Shown piece by piece: positions 22,461 to 35,730 of a DNA stretch of 64,000 nucleotides. Every line of letters begins with the position of its first letter. Positions within the stretch are counted from its first letter, which is position 1. Source of the stretch: Arthrinium phaeospermum (Eukaryota; Ascomycota; Sordariomycetes; Amphisphaeriales; Apiosporaceae); NCBI GenBank assembly GCA_006503535.1, contig QYRS01000002.1, positions 4,774,001 to 4,838,000 on the forward strand, in the 5' to 3' direction. The translations under genes and the position numbers were made by a program. The notes under the pieces were generated by a model, which did not search any database, was not told the origin of the DNA, and saw only the letters and a list, made by a program, of their open reading frames with translations.

Positions 22461-25400
22461 TTACCTCCGCGACTCGAGCGCCGGGCCATTGTCACCCTCT
22501 CCCACAACCGCCTCATGCGAGGCGATGAAATAGTCAAATCCATGCGCCTTGATGCACCCAATCCACTTCGTAATCGGGACCCGCTCCAACTCCCGGCCCC
22601 CCCTCTGCTTCCCGATATGACGCGCCAACTCCGCCATGGTCACGGTAATTGTGCTTTCGTGGTGGAAGAACTGGGCGGCGGCGAGGTGGGGGCCGCTGCT
22701 AGGACTACCAACTGCAGGGCTGATCGCCTCGCGCAGCCAACTCGCCACCTGCGTGGCCGGGATCATGTCCAGCCGCCCGCCCCATCCATCCGTGTCGGGC
22801 ACGCGGCCCGATACGTCGATGAAGTGCACGAACCGATCCAGGACCTCGCGAGCGGCGGGCCGGGGATCCGCCGCCGGCAAGAACCGATGCACAACCGTCG
22901 GAATGCCCCACGTTTCGGACGCGCGCTCCAGGACGCGCTCGCTAGCCCAGCGCGTGGCCACGTAGCCGCTGCCGGCCCCGTCGGCCGCGGCGGGCACGTG
23001 GGTCGCGGCCGAGACGGCGGCGCGGTGGTGGTGGTCGTCGCCGCCGCCGCCGCGGGGGAGTACAGCGGCGCTGGAGAGGTAGTGGATGGTCGCGCGCCGG
23101 GGATGGGCCAGCTTGACAAGCTCCTTGGTCGGCTGCACATTGGTCCGGCGCAGGACGCTGTAGCTGTCCCAGAAGGACCGGGCGCCGCCCATGTGCAGGA
23201 CGACGTCGACCTGGCGCGCGAGCGCGGCAAAGTCGGCCTCGTTCAGGCCCAAGAGGGGCTGGGTCAAGTCGCCGGGATGATAGCGGACCTTGCTGGTAGC
23301 ATGGAGCTGACGGTCCGGCTTGGCCCGAACGGCGATGCAGTGAATGGCCCGGACGCCAGGGCTGGATTCCAGCTCGGGGATCAGGTATTTGGATAGGTAG
23401 CCGGTCCCACCAGTCACGATTACAGTTTTGGTTTCCGACTCACGCACGTGAGCCAGCTGTTCCGTCTCGAGGAACTCAGGTATAAGTGGTGGCGCAGTCT
23501 CCCATTCCCAGTTGATGTTCTTCACGACTGGGCTTTCTTCGATCCTGTGTCCCATTAAGCCAAGCGTATTGGCCCCCAGAAGCTCCACAAGCGGGAGAGA
23601 AACACCAAAAACAAGACGGATTTGTTGTTGCAGGCGAATGACTAGCAAAGAGTTGCCCCCTATCGCGAAGAAGCTGGTGGAAGGCACAATCTCGAAGCCA
23701 AGCGACCGAATACTCTTGCCCAAAACACCCTGCCAGATGATTTTTAGTCGTGCCATTGTTTCGGTGAGTTTCGCCACCTCATCCCCCGCCTCTCGGCCTT
23801 TCTGCACCCTCGTAGGCAATTTCATGTTCCTGATAGCCTTACGGTCCACCTTAGCGTGGTTCGTTAGCGGTAACTCCTTTAGCGGGATGGCCACCACAGG
23901 TACCATATACTGGGGAACAGGGAGGTTGCCGAGCAGACGCTCCAGGAACACGTCCGGATCTCCAACTCCATGGTTCGGTGCAAAAACTACATGGGCCACC
24001 AAGAATTCGACATCGTTGCCCTCGCGCAGGGTGACAACTGCCTCGACCAATACACCACCCGAAGTCACCAGGATGTTGCTCTCGATGTCGCTGAGCTCGA
24101 TGCGCAGTCCACGGATTTTGACCTGGGAGTCACCCGCAATGCGGCTATGGAAAACCAAGGCCCCATCCTCGGTCAAATGTCCAATGTCGCTGGTTCGATA
24201 CAAGGTAGTCCAACCGTTGACGACGTCTTCGTCGGATGGGAAGGGATTGGAAATGAAAACCTCACGGGTGAGGTCTGGGTTCTGATGGTAGCCAAGCGAC
24301 ACGCCTGCGCCGCTGATGCATATCTCTCCCGGCATGCCCACAGGCTGGGGTCTCATCTGATCGTCCACGATATATGTATTGTAGTTGGGCAGCGAGTAAC
24401 CGCATGGAATACGGCCTAGGTGGTCCAAGGCCGTCTGATCTCGATACGGAACCTCCATTTTTGTGGATGAAATGGAGATCTCGGTGGGTCCGTAGGAGTT
24501 AAACACGCGTAGGTGTGGCAAGTCAAGGTCAGCAAACTCCTGTAAAACGACTGGACTCAGGTTCTCGCCGCCGCCGAACGCAAACCGCCACTCGGATGCA
24601 TGATGCAGCTTTCTCTCGCCGTACTGCATCCAGAGAAGGTACTCGGATGGCGTGGCCTTGGTGTATGTTATGCCGTACTCCACAATAATGTCGCACAACT
24701 CAAGGGGGTTCCCGCGTTTGCTCGCCGGCACCATGTACACCATGCCGCCGTTACTGAGGCCGGTGTACATCTGGTCGGACGAATGGTTGAAGGTGAAGGC
24801 GCTCTGTTGCAACACGCGCTCTGCCTTGAGGCCCCACCGCTTCGTGTAGCCCTCGATCTCGTTTCGAAGGCCAGAGTGGCGAACTACAATCCCCTTGGGC
24901 ATTCCTGTGGAACCGCTGGTGTATAAGATTGCGGCGGGCTGCTCAGCTCTTGCAACAATAGGAACCGGCTTGGAGGCCCTGGGGCCAAGACCGGAAACGT
25001 CTATGACGCTTGCGGGCTCCACGCCGAGCTGCGGCACATCGCTCATCGTCGTGTGATCTGCAAGTACAGCTTGTGGTCTACAGTCCTTCGCCACCCCTGC
25101 CAGACGAGGTAGAGGGTTTCGAAGATCTAGGGGCACGTATATCGCCCCCAAGCGCATGATGGCGAGCAAAGAACACGGCCAATCTGTTGCCGCCTGCTGG
25201 AAGACCAAGACCCGGGATCCAGCACCCACCCCGGCATAGGTTTCCAATGCCTCCGCAATGGATTCGATACGATTGGTCATGGCGCGGTAGGTCAGAGCAT
25301 TGTTGAAACCATCCATGATTGCCATCTTTTGCGGGTTATCGAAAGCGATTTGATCGATTCGGGAAGGCAGTGTCTCCGGCCAATCCGAGGTCAACTGAGG

Positions 25401-28400
25401 CCCTCGGCCCACTTCCAGGCCTCGCGCACGTTGCTCCTCACTGAAAGGCGGTGTATCCCCGAGTGTCGTAAGAGGCTCCTTGGTGAAGAGAACGAGGAAG
25501 TGTACGAAGGTTTCCGAGATAAGCTTGGTAGCGTCCATGTCGTAGAGGCTCTTCTGGGCCCGGATCATGACCAGGGTATCTGTGGCGCCATCCGTCACGT
25601 CGAGCGTGACGTCGTACGCGGTCTTGCCCGTGTCGATCTGCCCAATTTCGAAGTCACAGTTCCCGAAGGGGTGTCGTGCCTGGGCTCCTTGGCGGTAGTC
25701 CACAAAGGCCTGGAAAAGGGGGCTATAGGACGAGTCGCGAACCACATCCAGCTCGGATAGCAGGACATCAAAAGGCAGCCGCGAGTTCCCAAGTGCAGCA
25801 TAAGAAACCTCCCGAGCTTCCGTGACGGCCTCGGCGAAGGATTGACCAGGACTTCGGCGGAAGCGCAACGGGAGCAAATTCAAGAAAAACCCGATGCTGT
25901 TCATAATGTCCTCGTCATTCCGTGCGGCATCCGCAATGCCAATGATCAAGTCATCGGCCTCGATGAAGCTGAATAGCATAAATTTGAAGGCAGCCAGGTA
26001 AAAGTGGAAGGGGGTTGATCGGTTTGATTTGGAAATGGCCCTGATCCGGGCCACAGTGACTTCATCAAGATGGAACTCGACTTGGTGGGTGTCGAACTTG
26101 TCCATTCGCTTCCGCGAGCTAGTCCGGGCCATTGGGAGCAGCGGAAGAACAGGGATGCCATCGCTTGTTCCCTGCGGGAATATTCCGCGCCAATAATTGA
26201 GTTCATGTGACATCTGCCCACTCTCGTGGGCCCGACGCTGCGCCACGGAGAACTCTGGATATTGACGGGGGGTTTGCCCGAGAGGCTGACCGGTGTATGC
26301 CTTTTCGAGGTCTGAAAGGAACACTTGCAAGCTGACTCCGTCCATAATGATGTGGTGGTGGTACATGAGAAGGTAGTGTGAGGAACTGTTCAGTGTGAGG
26401 AGCATCAGGCGGAGCAACTCCCCACCGCCCATGTCGAGCTTTTCTTGCCTCAGTCTCCCGTATTCCAACTCGACCTCGTCCTCTCTCTCGATGGTCTTAC
26501 ATTCGAGATGCACCGGCGAAGCCGACAGGACGCTTTGGTAAGCCTGGGCGTTATCCGTCTCGCTAGCCACGAAGCAGGTGCGAAGTGATTCATGTCTAGT
26601 GGCAACAATGCGAATGGCTTTCTCCAGATCCCGAATACGTAGTGCCCCTGAAATGTGGTAGTAGTAAGCCACATTGTGTGTTTCCTGGTTCTCGAGGAGA
26701 TGTTGCAAGAACCAGAACCTCGACTGCCCAAATGAGATAGGCTCGCTCTTCAAAATACGACGGGGAGTGTGGGCAGATCCATTAATTGATCCATGTATGG
26801 CTTGGTGAGGGATGGAGGTTGTTTTGACATTCTCAGGGGCCAGACTCTGTTCATTGGGTGTAATCACTCCGGTGGTGGGTTCCGTAGTTGTAGATCCTTG
26901 AGGCTCGAGCAGGAAAACAGGGCTCCCTGTTGCCTTGGAGGCTAGAGAACTCGAATCCGATTCTTCAGGACCACTCTGTGTTGTGAAGGAAGTTTCCAGC
27001 TGGGATTCGAGCGGGACTGGTGCTTCCGTGGTGGCCTCGAGGTGTTCATCGGTTGAGTTGCCCACGGCGGCAAGTAACTCCTTGGGGACCTTGTCAAGCG
27101 CCCTTTGGCAAAGCGTAGCGGGAGAGGCACCACTGACCACTTGAAGGACCGGTACATCTACCTTGATCTCTTTCAGGAACCAGCCTCTAACCTCAACAGC
27201 CACCAAAGAGTCGATGCCGAGCTCGACAAGAGGGGCATCTACGTCAATGGCCTGTTCTCCCAGCTGCAATATGACTCGCAACTTGTCCGAGAGGCAACCT
27301 GTCCCATTTCATTTGCCGTTAGTGTTTTCCGGAGTCTGAAAGTGGATGTAGTGATATAATGCAAACCGTACCTAAAAGAATGCTTGTGGCTTGTTCCATG
27401 GTAGTCGCTTTGGAGATCTGTTGGCCGACCGGCAATGATGGTCCCCTGGACAGACCTGCAGAGTCTTCCAGCACCTTCTCCTTCTCGATTATGCAGTGAG
27501 AGAACAGCGGGTTAGTGAACCATGGCCCTTTAACATCCTCGCCGTCCTGGAAGTACCTAACCCCTGTTGAAACCACGGCCTCAGGAATGACCATTTGATC
27601 GTTTGGCCGAGGAAACCCAGCATGTATCGTCTCCGCAAACAAATGCCGCATATCTGCTTCTGAAATGGCAGGTAGCCCAAGGCCAATGAGTTGATCTCGA
27701 ACAATCTGAGCCGCGGACTCGACATATCCAATGCCCGTGACGCGGCCTATATCAAATGTCGACCCAGCCAGGCCGCGTCTCCGTCTCTGGCGGGCAAGTC
27801 CGTTGAGATAGCCGTTCCCGGCCGCGTACAGAGACTGACCGGCATTGCCGATGAGCATGGAGACGGAAGAGAACATGACGAAGAAATCGAGCCTGTCGTC
27901 CCGGAAGGCATTTTCGAGGTTGTTGGCGCCGGTCACCTTGGGTCCCAGGATGGCCTGCATCTCCGCGGCCGACATCCGCGAGAAGAGCGAGTCGTGGAGC
28001 ACCATGGCGCCATGGGCGACGCCGGCGATGGGAGGGCAGGTGGCGCGTATGTCCGCCAAGGCGCTGTCCACGCTACGCTTGTCCGTGACGTCCATGGGAA
28101 GCACTCGGATCACCGCATTGGTGCCTTGAAAGGACTCCAGCCACCGATCGTCAATCTCGGGACGTCGGCTCGCCAGCACCACGCAGCCTGCTCCACTGGC
28201 TATCATCCACTCGCAGAGAGATTGGCCAAGCCTGCCGCTCAAGCCGAGGAGGAGGTAGCTCTTGTCCTTGGAGAATAAGCGCCTCGCGTCGAGTGGTCGT
28301 ACCTCGACACTCAGAATAGCATCGGGCGACCATCTAACGGCACTGGTAATGTGAGGGACAGATAGATGCTTGCCAATGCAGTCAACTGGTATGACCAAGT

Positions 28401-31400
28401 CCTCAATGATGGTTTTGTCCTCTGGAACTGATGGGGCAGTCTCTAACGCTGCTCTGAGTTTGGCAGTCAGAGTATCCCGACCGTATGAACATGGCAGACA
28501 GGCCACATTCTGGAAGAAGGAGGAAGGCTCAATCCGCTTGCAGCCTGCCCTTAAGGCGAGACCGAGGCGCATGCCAAGGTGGTGGGTTTTACTCTGTGGG
28601 GACGCCATCATCAAGTCGAGGAAGTGGGAAGGCTGTATCTGTTGCATAACCCTGCGCAAAGCATGCTGCGGCGCACCAGCGCCCATCTGAGTCCAGGAGG
28701 GGTCTTGTGCACCGCTCTGCGCATTTCCCGACTCGCTGATGCAGCTCACGCGGACCCCCCTAACGGAGGCGCTGGATGCCATAGTTGTGGCCAAGAGTCG
28801 GTCTCTACCCGAACAATGCATCAAGATATGGCTGCCCGGAGGCAGGGACTCGACCAAGGAATCTGCAAGGAGCTTGTTGGAAACGGCCAGCACCAGGTCC
28901 TCGGCCTTTGGTCCGATGGGCGCTGCTACGGTCGCCACTGGAGCCATGTCATGACGGTTTTCTTCCGATAGAAGAATGGTGCGTGCTCCATCTGAGACAC
29001 TATGGCCAACACCGAGGAACATGTAAACCCCGGGTGTGATCTGGAGGGCCATCAAGCTCGAGCTCTCGACCCTAATCGCCTCCGTCTCCTTCATGCCAAC
29101 AGGTGGGCCCATGTCTACCAAGGCGACGGCAGAATCCGCGGACGGGGGCGTGAGGCCAACGCTGTTGCCCTTGCCCAGTGGCCTCTTCTGGGAGATGGCG
29201 CGCCTGGCAGAGTTGAGTCGGTTGTTCTGTTCGTCGTTTTTCATCACGCGTGGAAGCTTAAGCTTGCCGTCTTGCAGAAACACCTCTTGCTCGCGGGACC
29301 ACAGCGGCATCTCCAACCGGTTCGCCTCCCATTCGTCGAGGGCGTGTTGCTGGAGCAGATGCTCTGCGATCCGCTTGGGAACAGTGGGGCTTCGAATATC
29401 GTCGACGTCTAGGACGTCCAGGCTCATGTGCGGGGTCTCGGTCCGGAGCACGCGGCTGAAAGCGATGGAAGCCATGTGGTAGGGCTCGTCCACCAGCGCT
29501 CCCTGGGTGATCCACAGGACGTGCTTCGCCAGGTCAAAGACTCGCTTCAATGCCTCCATCTTTTGTTCGGTGATGCCTTTGAAAATCGGCTCGTCTATAT
29601 CGACAAGCAGAATAAAAGTGCTCATCGGAGCCAACTTTTCCGCTTCGCTCACGCTTGGCAAGCCTTCGAGAATAGTCAGTTCACCGCAGAACCTCGCGAG
29701 GTGCTCGGCTAGCTCTTCGGCTACACCCAAGGTCTCGAGCTTGCCGGTCCCGAGGACCACGAGACTCTCCATGAAGACTGAGGGAGAGGAGTGAGTAGAG
29801 CCTGCTGTTAGGGGGCGTCTTAGGAACAGTACCCGGTCGTCGACTGCTTGGGAGGCGATGACGGAAGCCGGCCATGCCACCGCGTTGACCTCGGGCGTAA
29901 TCGTCTCGATCCCGGCAAACCCCGTCTTCCGCAATGCCAAGTGCCACATCGACGGCGATGCAATAGGGGCTAATTCTCGGCCGTCTTCAACTCCCAGCCA
30001 CCAGCCCGGGAGGCCCCCGAATATCATGCTGCTGCGGAGTGCCGCCGGGTTGATGAGCTCGAGCAACAGCAGATACCCCCCGGGTTTCAGTAGTTGTCTC
30101 GTGTTCTTGAGCGACTGCTCCAGGGACGGAGTCGCATGAAGGACGTTTGATGCAATGACGATGTCGTACGAGTGCGGTTCATAACCCTGGGTTGATGGTA
30201 GCTTCTCAATGTCTAGAGTCCTGAACGTCATCTTGTCCCGATGGGCAGCAAACAACTTCTCCGCGCCACCGAAGAAGCCGACAGAGATATCAGTGTATGT
30301 GTATGAATGCATCCTGTTCGAGACGGACTCGAGCACGGCTTTGCTGGCGCCACCGGTGCCGGCGCCAATCTCTAGTATCTTGGCATGGGGGTAGCGGTGA
30401 GTGATTTGCTGCATCATGCCGGCCAGGAAGCCATTTGCCGCCTCTGCACCCAGGCAGTGCTTGTAGTGCTTGTCCAACATATCGTCCTTCACCATATGTT
30501 CCAAGATTGTCGTGCCCCCTTTGACGGCCGCCGCCATATTCTCGCCGACTGCGGTGATGATGTTGACGTCGGGCTCGTCCAGGTAGTCTTTGGTCAGTGA
30601 TGTTATGTCGACGAAACTGTCTGCAGACCAGTCCTTCTGCACCAACGGGTGGGTGCCTGCAGAAACCGTGCCAAGAGTGTGCTTTACCCAGTTCCGGAGA
30701 TGGGAGAAGTGCGGCTGGGCTTGCTTCCAGTCTTCATCAGTGAGCTCGGCGTCCCACTTTCGAGCGTAGTAGTAGCAGAGACGCTCGCATACCACGCCCA
30801 GGGCCACTTCCCGGCTGGAGGGCTCCAACCCGCGGGTCATAACAGTTCCGTCCGGGGACGCTAGTTCAAACTTGGTATGCGTGAACATAATGCGGTCATC
30901 TGCTGGTGTGGCAGGGGCAAACGGCTTGATGACCAGATCCTCGACTTGGATCATCGAGTATTGGCCATCGCTGCTGAGGAGATCAATGCAGCCGGAAAAT
31001 GATTCCGAAGCATTTTCAAGCACAGAGGAGACCGGGAATCTGGCACCACGGGTCGGTTGCATGGCACATACTTCGGGATTGACTCGAATGCTCCCGACGG
31101 CAGTGGGAACATGGAGTGACCAAAGATGATCATCTGAGGGGCCAGAATAGGCGAGAATGGAAGCCTGGAACGCGACATCTAACGTGCTCGGGTGGATCAA
31201 GTATAGATAGTCGTCTGCTTGTGGGTATTGATAGGCATCAATTTGGCAAATGGAGCGCCCCAGCCGGCGCTGGGCGGACGAAAGGGTCCTGAAGGGGCCG
31301 TTGTATCCGTACCCAAGCGTGGACAGCGACTCGTAGAACTGATCCGGATCGACGTCGTACATGTTGTAGTCATCCTGGAGAGGGCAGGACAGCTCATCGA

Positions 31401-34400
31401 TGGTGGGAGCGCCGAGATTGATTCTGATGGACCCCGAAGCCACCAGATCAAGATGTTGTCTTGTTCCGCTACTCGAGACAGGTACTGAGTACACGGAAAA
31501 GTCGCCCGTGGTCCTCTCAACCATACTCTGCTGAATATTGGTGAGTGTGACTAGCGTCTCAACACCGGAGTTGTCCCCTTCCTCAAAGGTAATGGCTTTC
31601 GGGATCGACAAGTTATTCAGCTCTAACAGCTTCACTGGACTGCCTGCGGCCACCACTCTAGAACCCTCCAGGGCCATGGCAATGTAGCCAGCGGCGGGAA
31701 AGACCGTCTGGCCCTGCAGCTGGTGACCGTCCAACCAAGGTATTTCAGAGGGCCTTAACACGTTGGACCAACGCATGTCACGGGCGTTAGAGTCCGGTTG
31801 CAGCGTACCGAGCAGTTCATGCTTGGGCATGGCGCGCTCCCGGATCCGCCTTGAGCGTCGCGACTCGCTCCAGTGAGCCCGACTGTGATTCCAGCTATAC
31901 GCGGGCAAGTCCGTTACTAGGCGTGGCCGCCGGGTGTCAGTTGTCCCCCTCAGAGACTGTTCGTACCCTTCAAAATCCGTCGCTTGGCCGCCAAGATGGG
32001 TCCACGCATGGCCCAGAGCATCCGAGAAAGCCTCTATGTCGTTCTGGCCACGGCAGAGGACACCGACGTAAGGAATTGAGGTAGACCTCACTTCAGTAAT
32101 GTTCTGGGTTGCTGGTCCTTTCAGAGCCGGGTGTGGGCCGATTTCAAGTACCAGCTTGAACGGATCACCAGAAGCAGCCACGGCATATTTGACGGCATCT
32201 GAGAACATGACCGGTTTAGTCATGTTGTCCCTCCAGTACTCATTTGCCAGCTCTGGGACGGACTCCATAGGCTTGGCGCCGGGCACGACACTGGAGTACC
32301 AAGCACACGAGCCATTACCCTCCTTGACCTCGACTGAACAGGCTTTCAAAGCCGCAACGTACGTGTCGCCGCACGGCAGCATGTGGTGGGAGTGGTATGC
32401 CGTGTCTACCTTGAGCAGCCGGGCGAATTTCTTTTCCTCATCGAAGACCCTCTTCGCGTGGAGGACAGCGTCGGTATCTCCAGAAAGGGTGACGCTGGCT
32501 GGGGAGTTGTGAGCGGCAACGACGAGACGGCTCTTGAAGGCCCGAAGATCGACAAGCTCTTCCGCGTCTTTCCAAGAAGTGCCTACGGCCAGCATCGCGC
32601 CCTTCTGGTTCGTGTCTTGGCCGCCGGCCAGTCTAGCGAACAATCCCCGGTAGTACGCCGCCCGCACGGCGTCGCGAGCTGAGAGAAACCCTGCTGCGTA
32701 CGCAGCAGCGATTTCGCCGGACGAGTGACCCACCGCCGCCGAGAGTTGGATACCGGCGGTCCCTAAGAGGTCGACAAGCACAATTTGGACCACGGTACAC
32801 AAGGGCTGCGAGAGAGCAGCTTCCGCAACGCGCGATACATCTGTGTCTGCGAGAATCTCATCTTGTATTTTCCACGATGGGCGGTCAGGGGCTGGCAAAG
32901 TGTCCAACGCCTCCTGAAGGCCGGCGATCTTGTCCCGAACGAACCCGGATGCTCGAATTAGCTCTGCCCCCATTCCTGCCCACTGGGCACCCTGGCCAGT
33001 AAATACCCCCAAGATACGGGGGGAGTTGACGTAGTCCTTGCGCCACCTTTTGCCCCGATCGTGGTGCCGGGCTTCTCATCCACCAAAGCTAGCTTCGCGT
33101 CAATCTTGGCAGTCAGTTGTTCGAGCGTTGCTGCAGAGAAGAAGGTCTTCACGGGAAATTGACTGCGTCGCGTTTGTAACGTCCAAGCCAGGTCTTCGAG
33201 GCTTATATCGCTATGAGACTTCAGGTGCTGCGAATAAACCCGTAGTTGTCCGACCAGAGAGGCTTCACTCATGGCGGAAAACAAGCATGGCGTGGATGGA
33301 AAAGGGACATTGGAAGAGGTACAGGGGCCATTTGATGGCGGCTCGATATATTGCTCCAGGATGGCATGCGCATTGCTGCCACCGAAACCTGCGCGGGATA
33401 TCGTGAGTGGCTGGGCGACGGGCTCCAATGTGCTTATTATGCGCGGATGCGGTTACTTACCAAAACTGTTCACACTCGCTCGCCGGGGCACGCCATCGGC
33501 CAGTGCCGGCCATGGGGTCAGCTGTGTTGACACTTGCAGCCCTCGGTAAAATGGTTCTATGGCTGGATTGAGGCGGTGGAATAGTAGATTGGGGGCGATG
33601 AGGCCCCTCCGGACGCTTTCCGACCCCTTGATCAGACCGGCAAGCCCGGCAGCGCCTTCGAGGTGGCCAATGACCGTCTTGATAGATCCCACGTAAAGAC
33701 GAGCTCCCTTCATATCGGAACTGGTCAAGCGCCGCCCCAGTGACTGGTGAATGGCGGCAGCTTCCCTTGGATCGCCGGCCGTGGTCCCGGTTCCATGTGC
33801 CTCGAAGTACTGGGGCCGATCAGAAGGGTTGCGTTCCGGATCCAGTCCAGCTCTCTTGTAAGTCTGGGCGATAAGGCTAGCCTGTGCCTCGGTGCTGGGA
33901 ACAGTGATGCCGCTCGTGTGGCCGTCTTGGTTGGAGCCTGTCTCACGAATGACGGACTCGATATGATCGCCGTCCGCTATGGCATCACTGAGCCGTTTCA
34001 GAACAACAGCAGCCACACCCTCTCCACGGGCGTACCCATCGGCGTCGGCATCCCACATGCGAGAACGGCCCGTGGGAGAAAGCATATTCAGCTTGCTCTC
34101 TACTATGAACGTCTCGGGATTGAGGATCACCTGGGTACCGCAGGCCACTGCCACACGCGACTCGCCCGAACGGAGCGCTTGGACACATGAATGGACTGCC
34201 ACCAAGCTGGAAGAGCAAGCCGTGTCGATGGTCATGCTCGGGCCGTGCCAGTCGAACACGTAGGAGACTCGGTTCGAAATGATGGCCCGGTTGACGCCCG
34301 TGGCAAAATACGTGGGCAGAGTATCGAGGTCGCGGACCCCAGTGTCGCTGTAGTCAACGCTCATGGTCCCTGTGAAGACGGCCGTGTCCGAGCCCCGGAG

Positions 34401-34778
34401 GCCTTCGAGCGTATGCCCGCCCCGCTCGAGGGCTTCGTAGACAGCCTCCAACAGCAGACGCTGCTGTGGATCGATCGAGTCGGCCTCGTTGGGACTGATG
34501 TTGAAGAAGGCTGCGTCGAAGACCCGGATGTCTTCCTCTAGGAAGTACGACTGGCGAACGTTTGTGGTGCCATGATGGCTGCCGTCGGGATGGTAGAAGC
34601 CTGTGGTGTCAAAGCGGTCTTTGGGGACATCTTGACTGAGATCTTGAGGCTTCTCTAGCAACTTCCAGAGGGCCGAGGGGGAGTTTGCCCGTCCTGGGAA
34701 GCGGCACGCGCTCCCGACAATAGCAATGGGCTCCATTGTTGAGACAGCCATCATGGGATTAGTTGTTGTCGTATACAA
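22461..34778 (-). CDS. hybrid PKS-NRPS megasynthase (one apparent frameshift)
   Basis: Three exons, complement(22461..27298, 27372..33388, 33461..34778), with introns of 73 and 72 bp; about 4,057 residues if one missing base is allowed for. Domains: KS (Cys188, His328, His372), AT (GHSSG near 661), DH (WLDGH near 995; HPSTLD near 1177), C-methyltransferase (LEIGAGTGG near 1450), a long region without a working ER, KR ([10 protein letters not shown]; Ser and Tyr in the FSSVS..YAAGN block), ACP (Ser2476 in LGIDSL), C (HHIIMDG near 2760-2766), A (YTSGSTG near 3240, [15 protein letters not shown]), T (Ser3662 in IGGNSL), R (GGTGYL near 3742). It would build a methylated, reduced polyketide and couple it to one amino acid. 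In the R domain the SDR Lys is Arg (Tyr3891, Arg3895). A G6 run at 33018-33023 lacks one base, breaking the frame between KS and AT; a 47-nt intron (GTGGAT..CAAG) would also restore it but has poor signals. Confidence 0.93.
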
Positions 34779-35730
34779 TAAACAACAGTTTTTAGTACGT
34801 AGTAAGCTGGCGAGCCAGGATTATTACACCAAATGACGAGCCGACTTTCTACGAGTACGTTCCTAACATCAACATATAAGAGACCAACAATCGGCTTCCG
34901 TCATATCACATGAGCATTCGGACATTTTACACATAATCTCATAAAAGCAGACGAAATCATCTAGGGGATGTCGTTTTGACAGGGTACCAATCCGTCCTGC
35001 GGAGGTCGGTACCCTAGCCGACATCCATCGAGTTGGATAGGCACACCGACCGGGCATTTTTCTCGGTCATTTTCTTACATAAGAGCAACGCCGGTATATC
35101 ATCGACCTTTCTGTCTCATATTCCACCGCACTTTTACTGGAATCAAAAGTCGAAAGTATTGTATTCCCATTGGCAAGTCGACGTACCATGTAATTCACCG
35201 TTGGGAAAGCCCTCTACTTCGGTTTGAGGGTATGGTTATTGGTCCGGAAATAATAACATACGCTACTTCGCGTTTTGAACTCGTCAAATATAAAATTCCT
35301 AAAGTGGCGGCATGCTCCCTCCTGTGTCAAAATCTCTGCATCTTGTACAAAGTATCCCGACTTGCATTTAGAGATAATCGCAGCCTGGATAGCGATGCAG
35401 AACAAGAAATGTAAATTAGACTTTTCCCCAAGTGATATGATCATCTGGTAATATTGTCTATCGATAGAATAATCCCAAGACCCATGTCCCGCAAAGGCGT
35501 GACATGTTGGGGTTAAAGCACAGACTGGGGTTTACAACACTTCCCCCATCCCTCATCACACCTGTGAGCCTACCCAAACGCAACGATACCATTGTCACAC
35601 CACTTCGTCTCGTGACACAAGTCTCATATGAGCTATGTTCGTCTGATCTTGGCTTGTGACACGTGCGATAAGCATAGATAGACCCAGCATTCCAGATCAA
35701 TTACAATGTCCCATCGTCGTAGAGACGAGA
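34779..35730. other. intergenic region between PKS-NRPS and MFS genes
   Basis: Promoter of the PKS-NRPS (minus strand) and 3' flank of the MFS gene. No gene seen; contains the palindromic element at 34981-35022. A TCGGTG half-site lies on the minus strand at 35044-35049. Confidence 0.55.
34981..35022. promoter_or_regulatory. nested palindromes in the PKS-NRPS promoter
   Basis: AGGGTACC (34981-34988) pairs with GGTACCCT (35008-35015). Overlapping it, GTCGG (35005-35009) pairs with CCGAC (35018-35022) across 8 bp, that is CGG-N8-CCG. The element is 203-244 bp upstream of the PKS-NRPS ATG and is a candidate binding site for a Zn2Cys6 regulator. Confidence 0.45.

Noticed and set aside
33012..33458. 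Two separate PKS genes (KS alone and AT onward)
   Set aside because: The KS exon is joined by a clean intron to the HAILEQ segment, and the next break is exactly one base in a G6 run, so one gene is far more likely.
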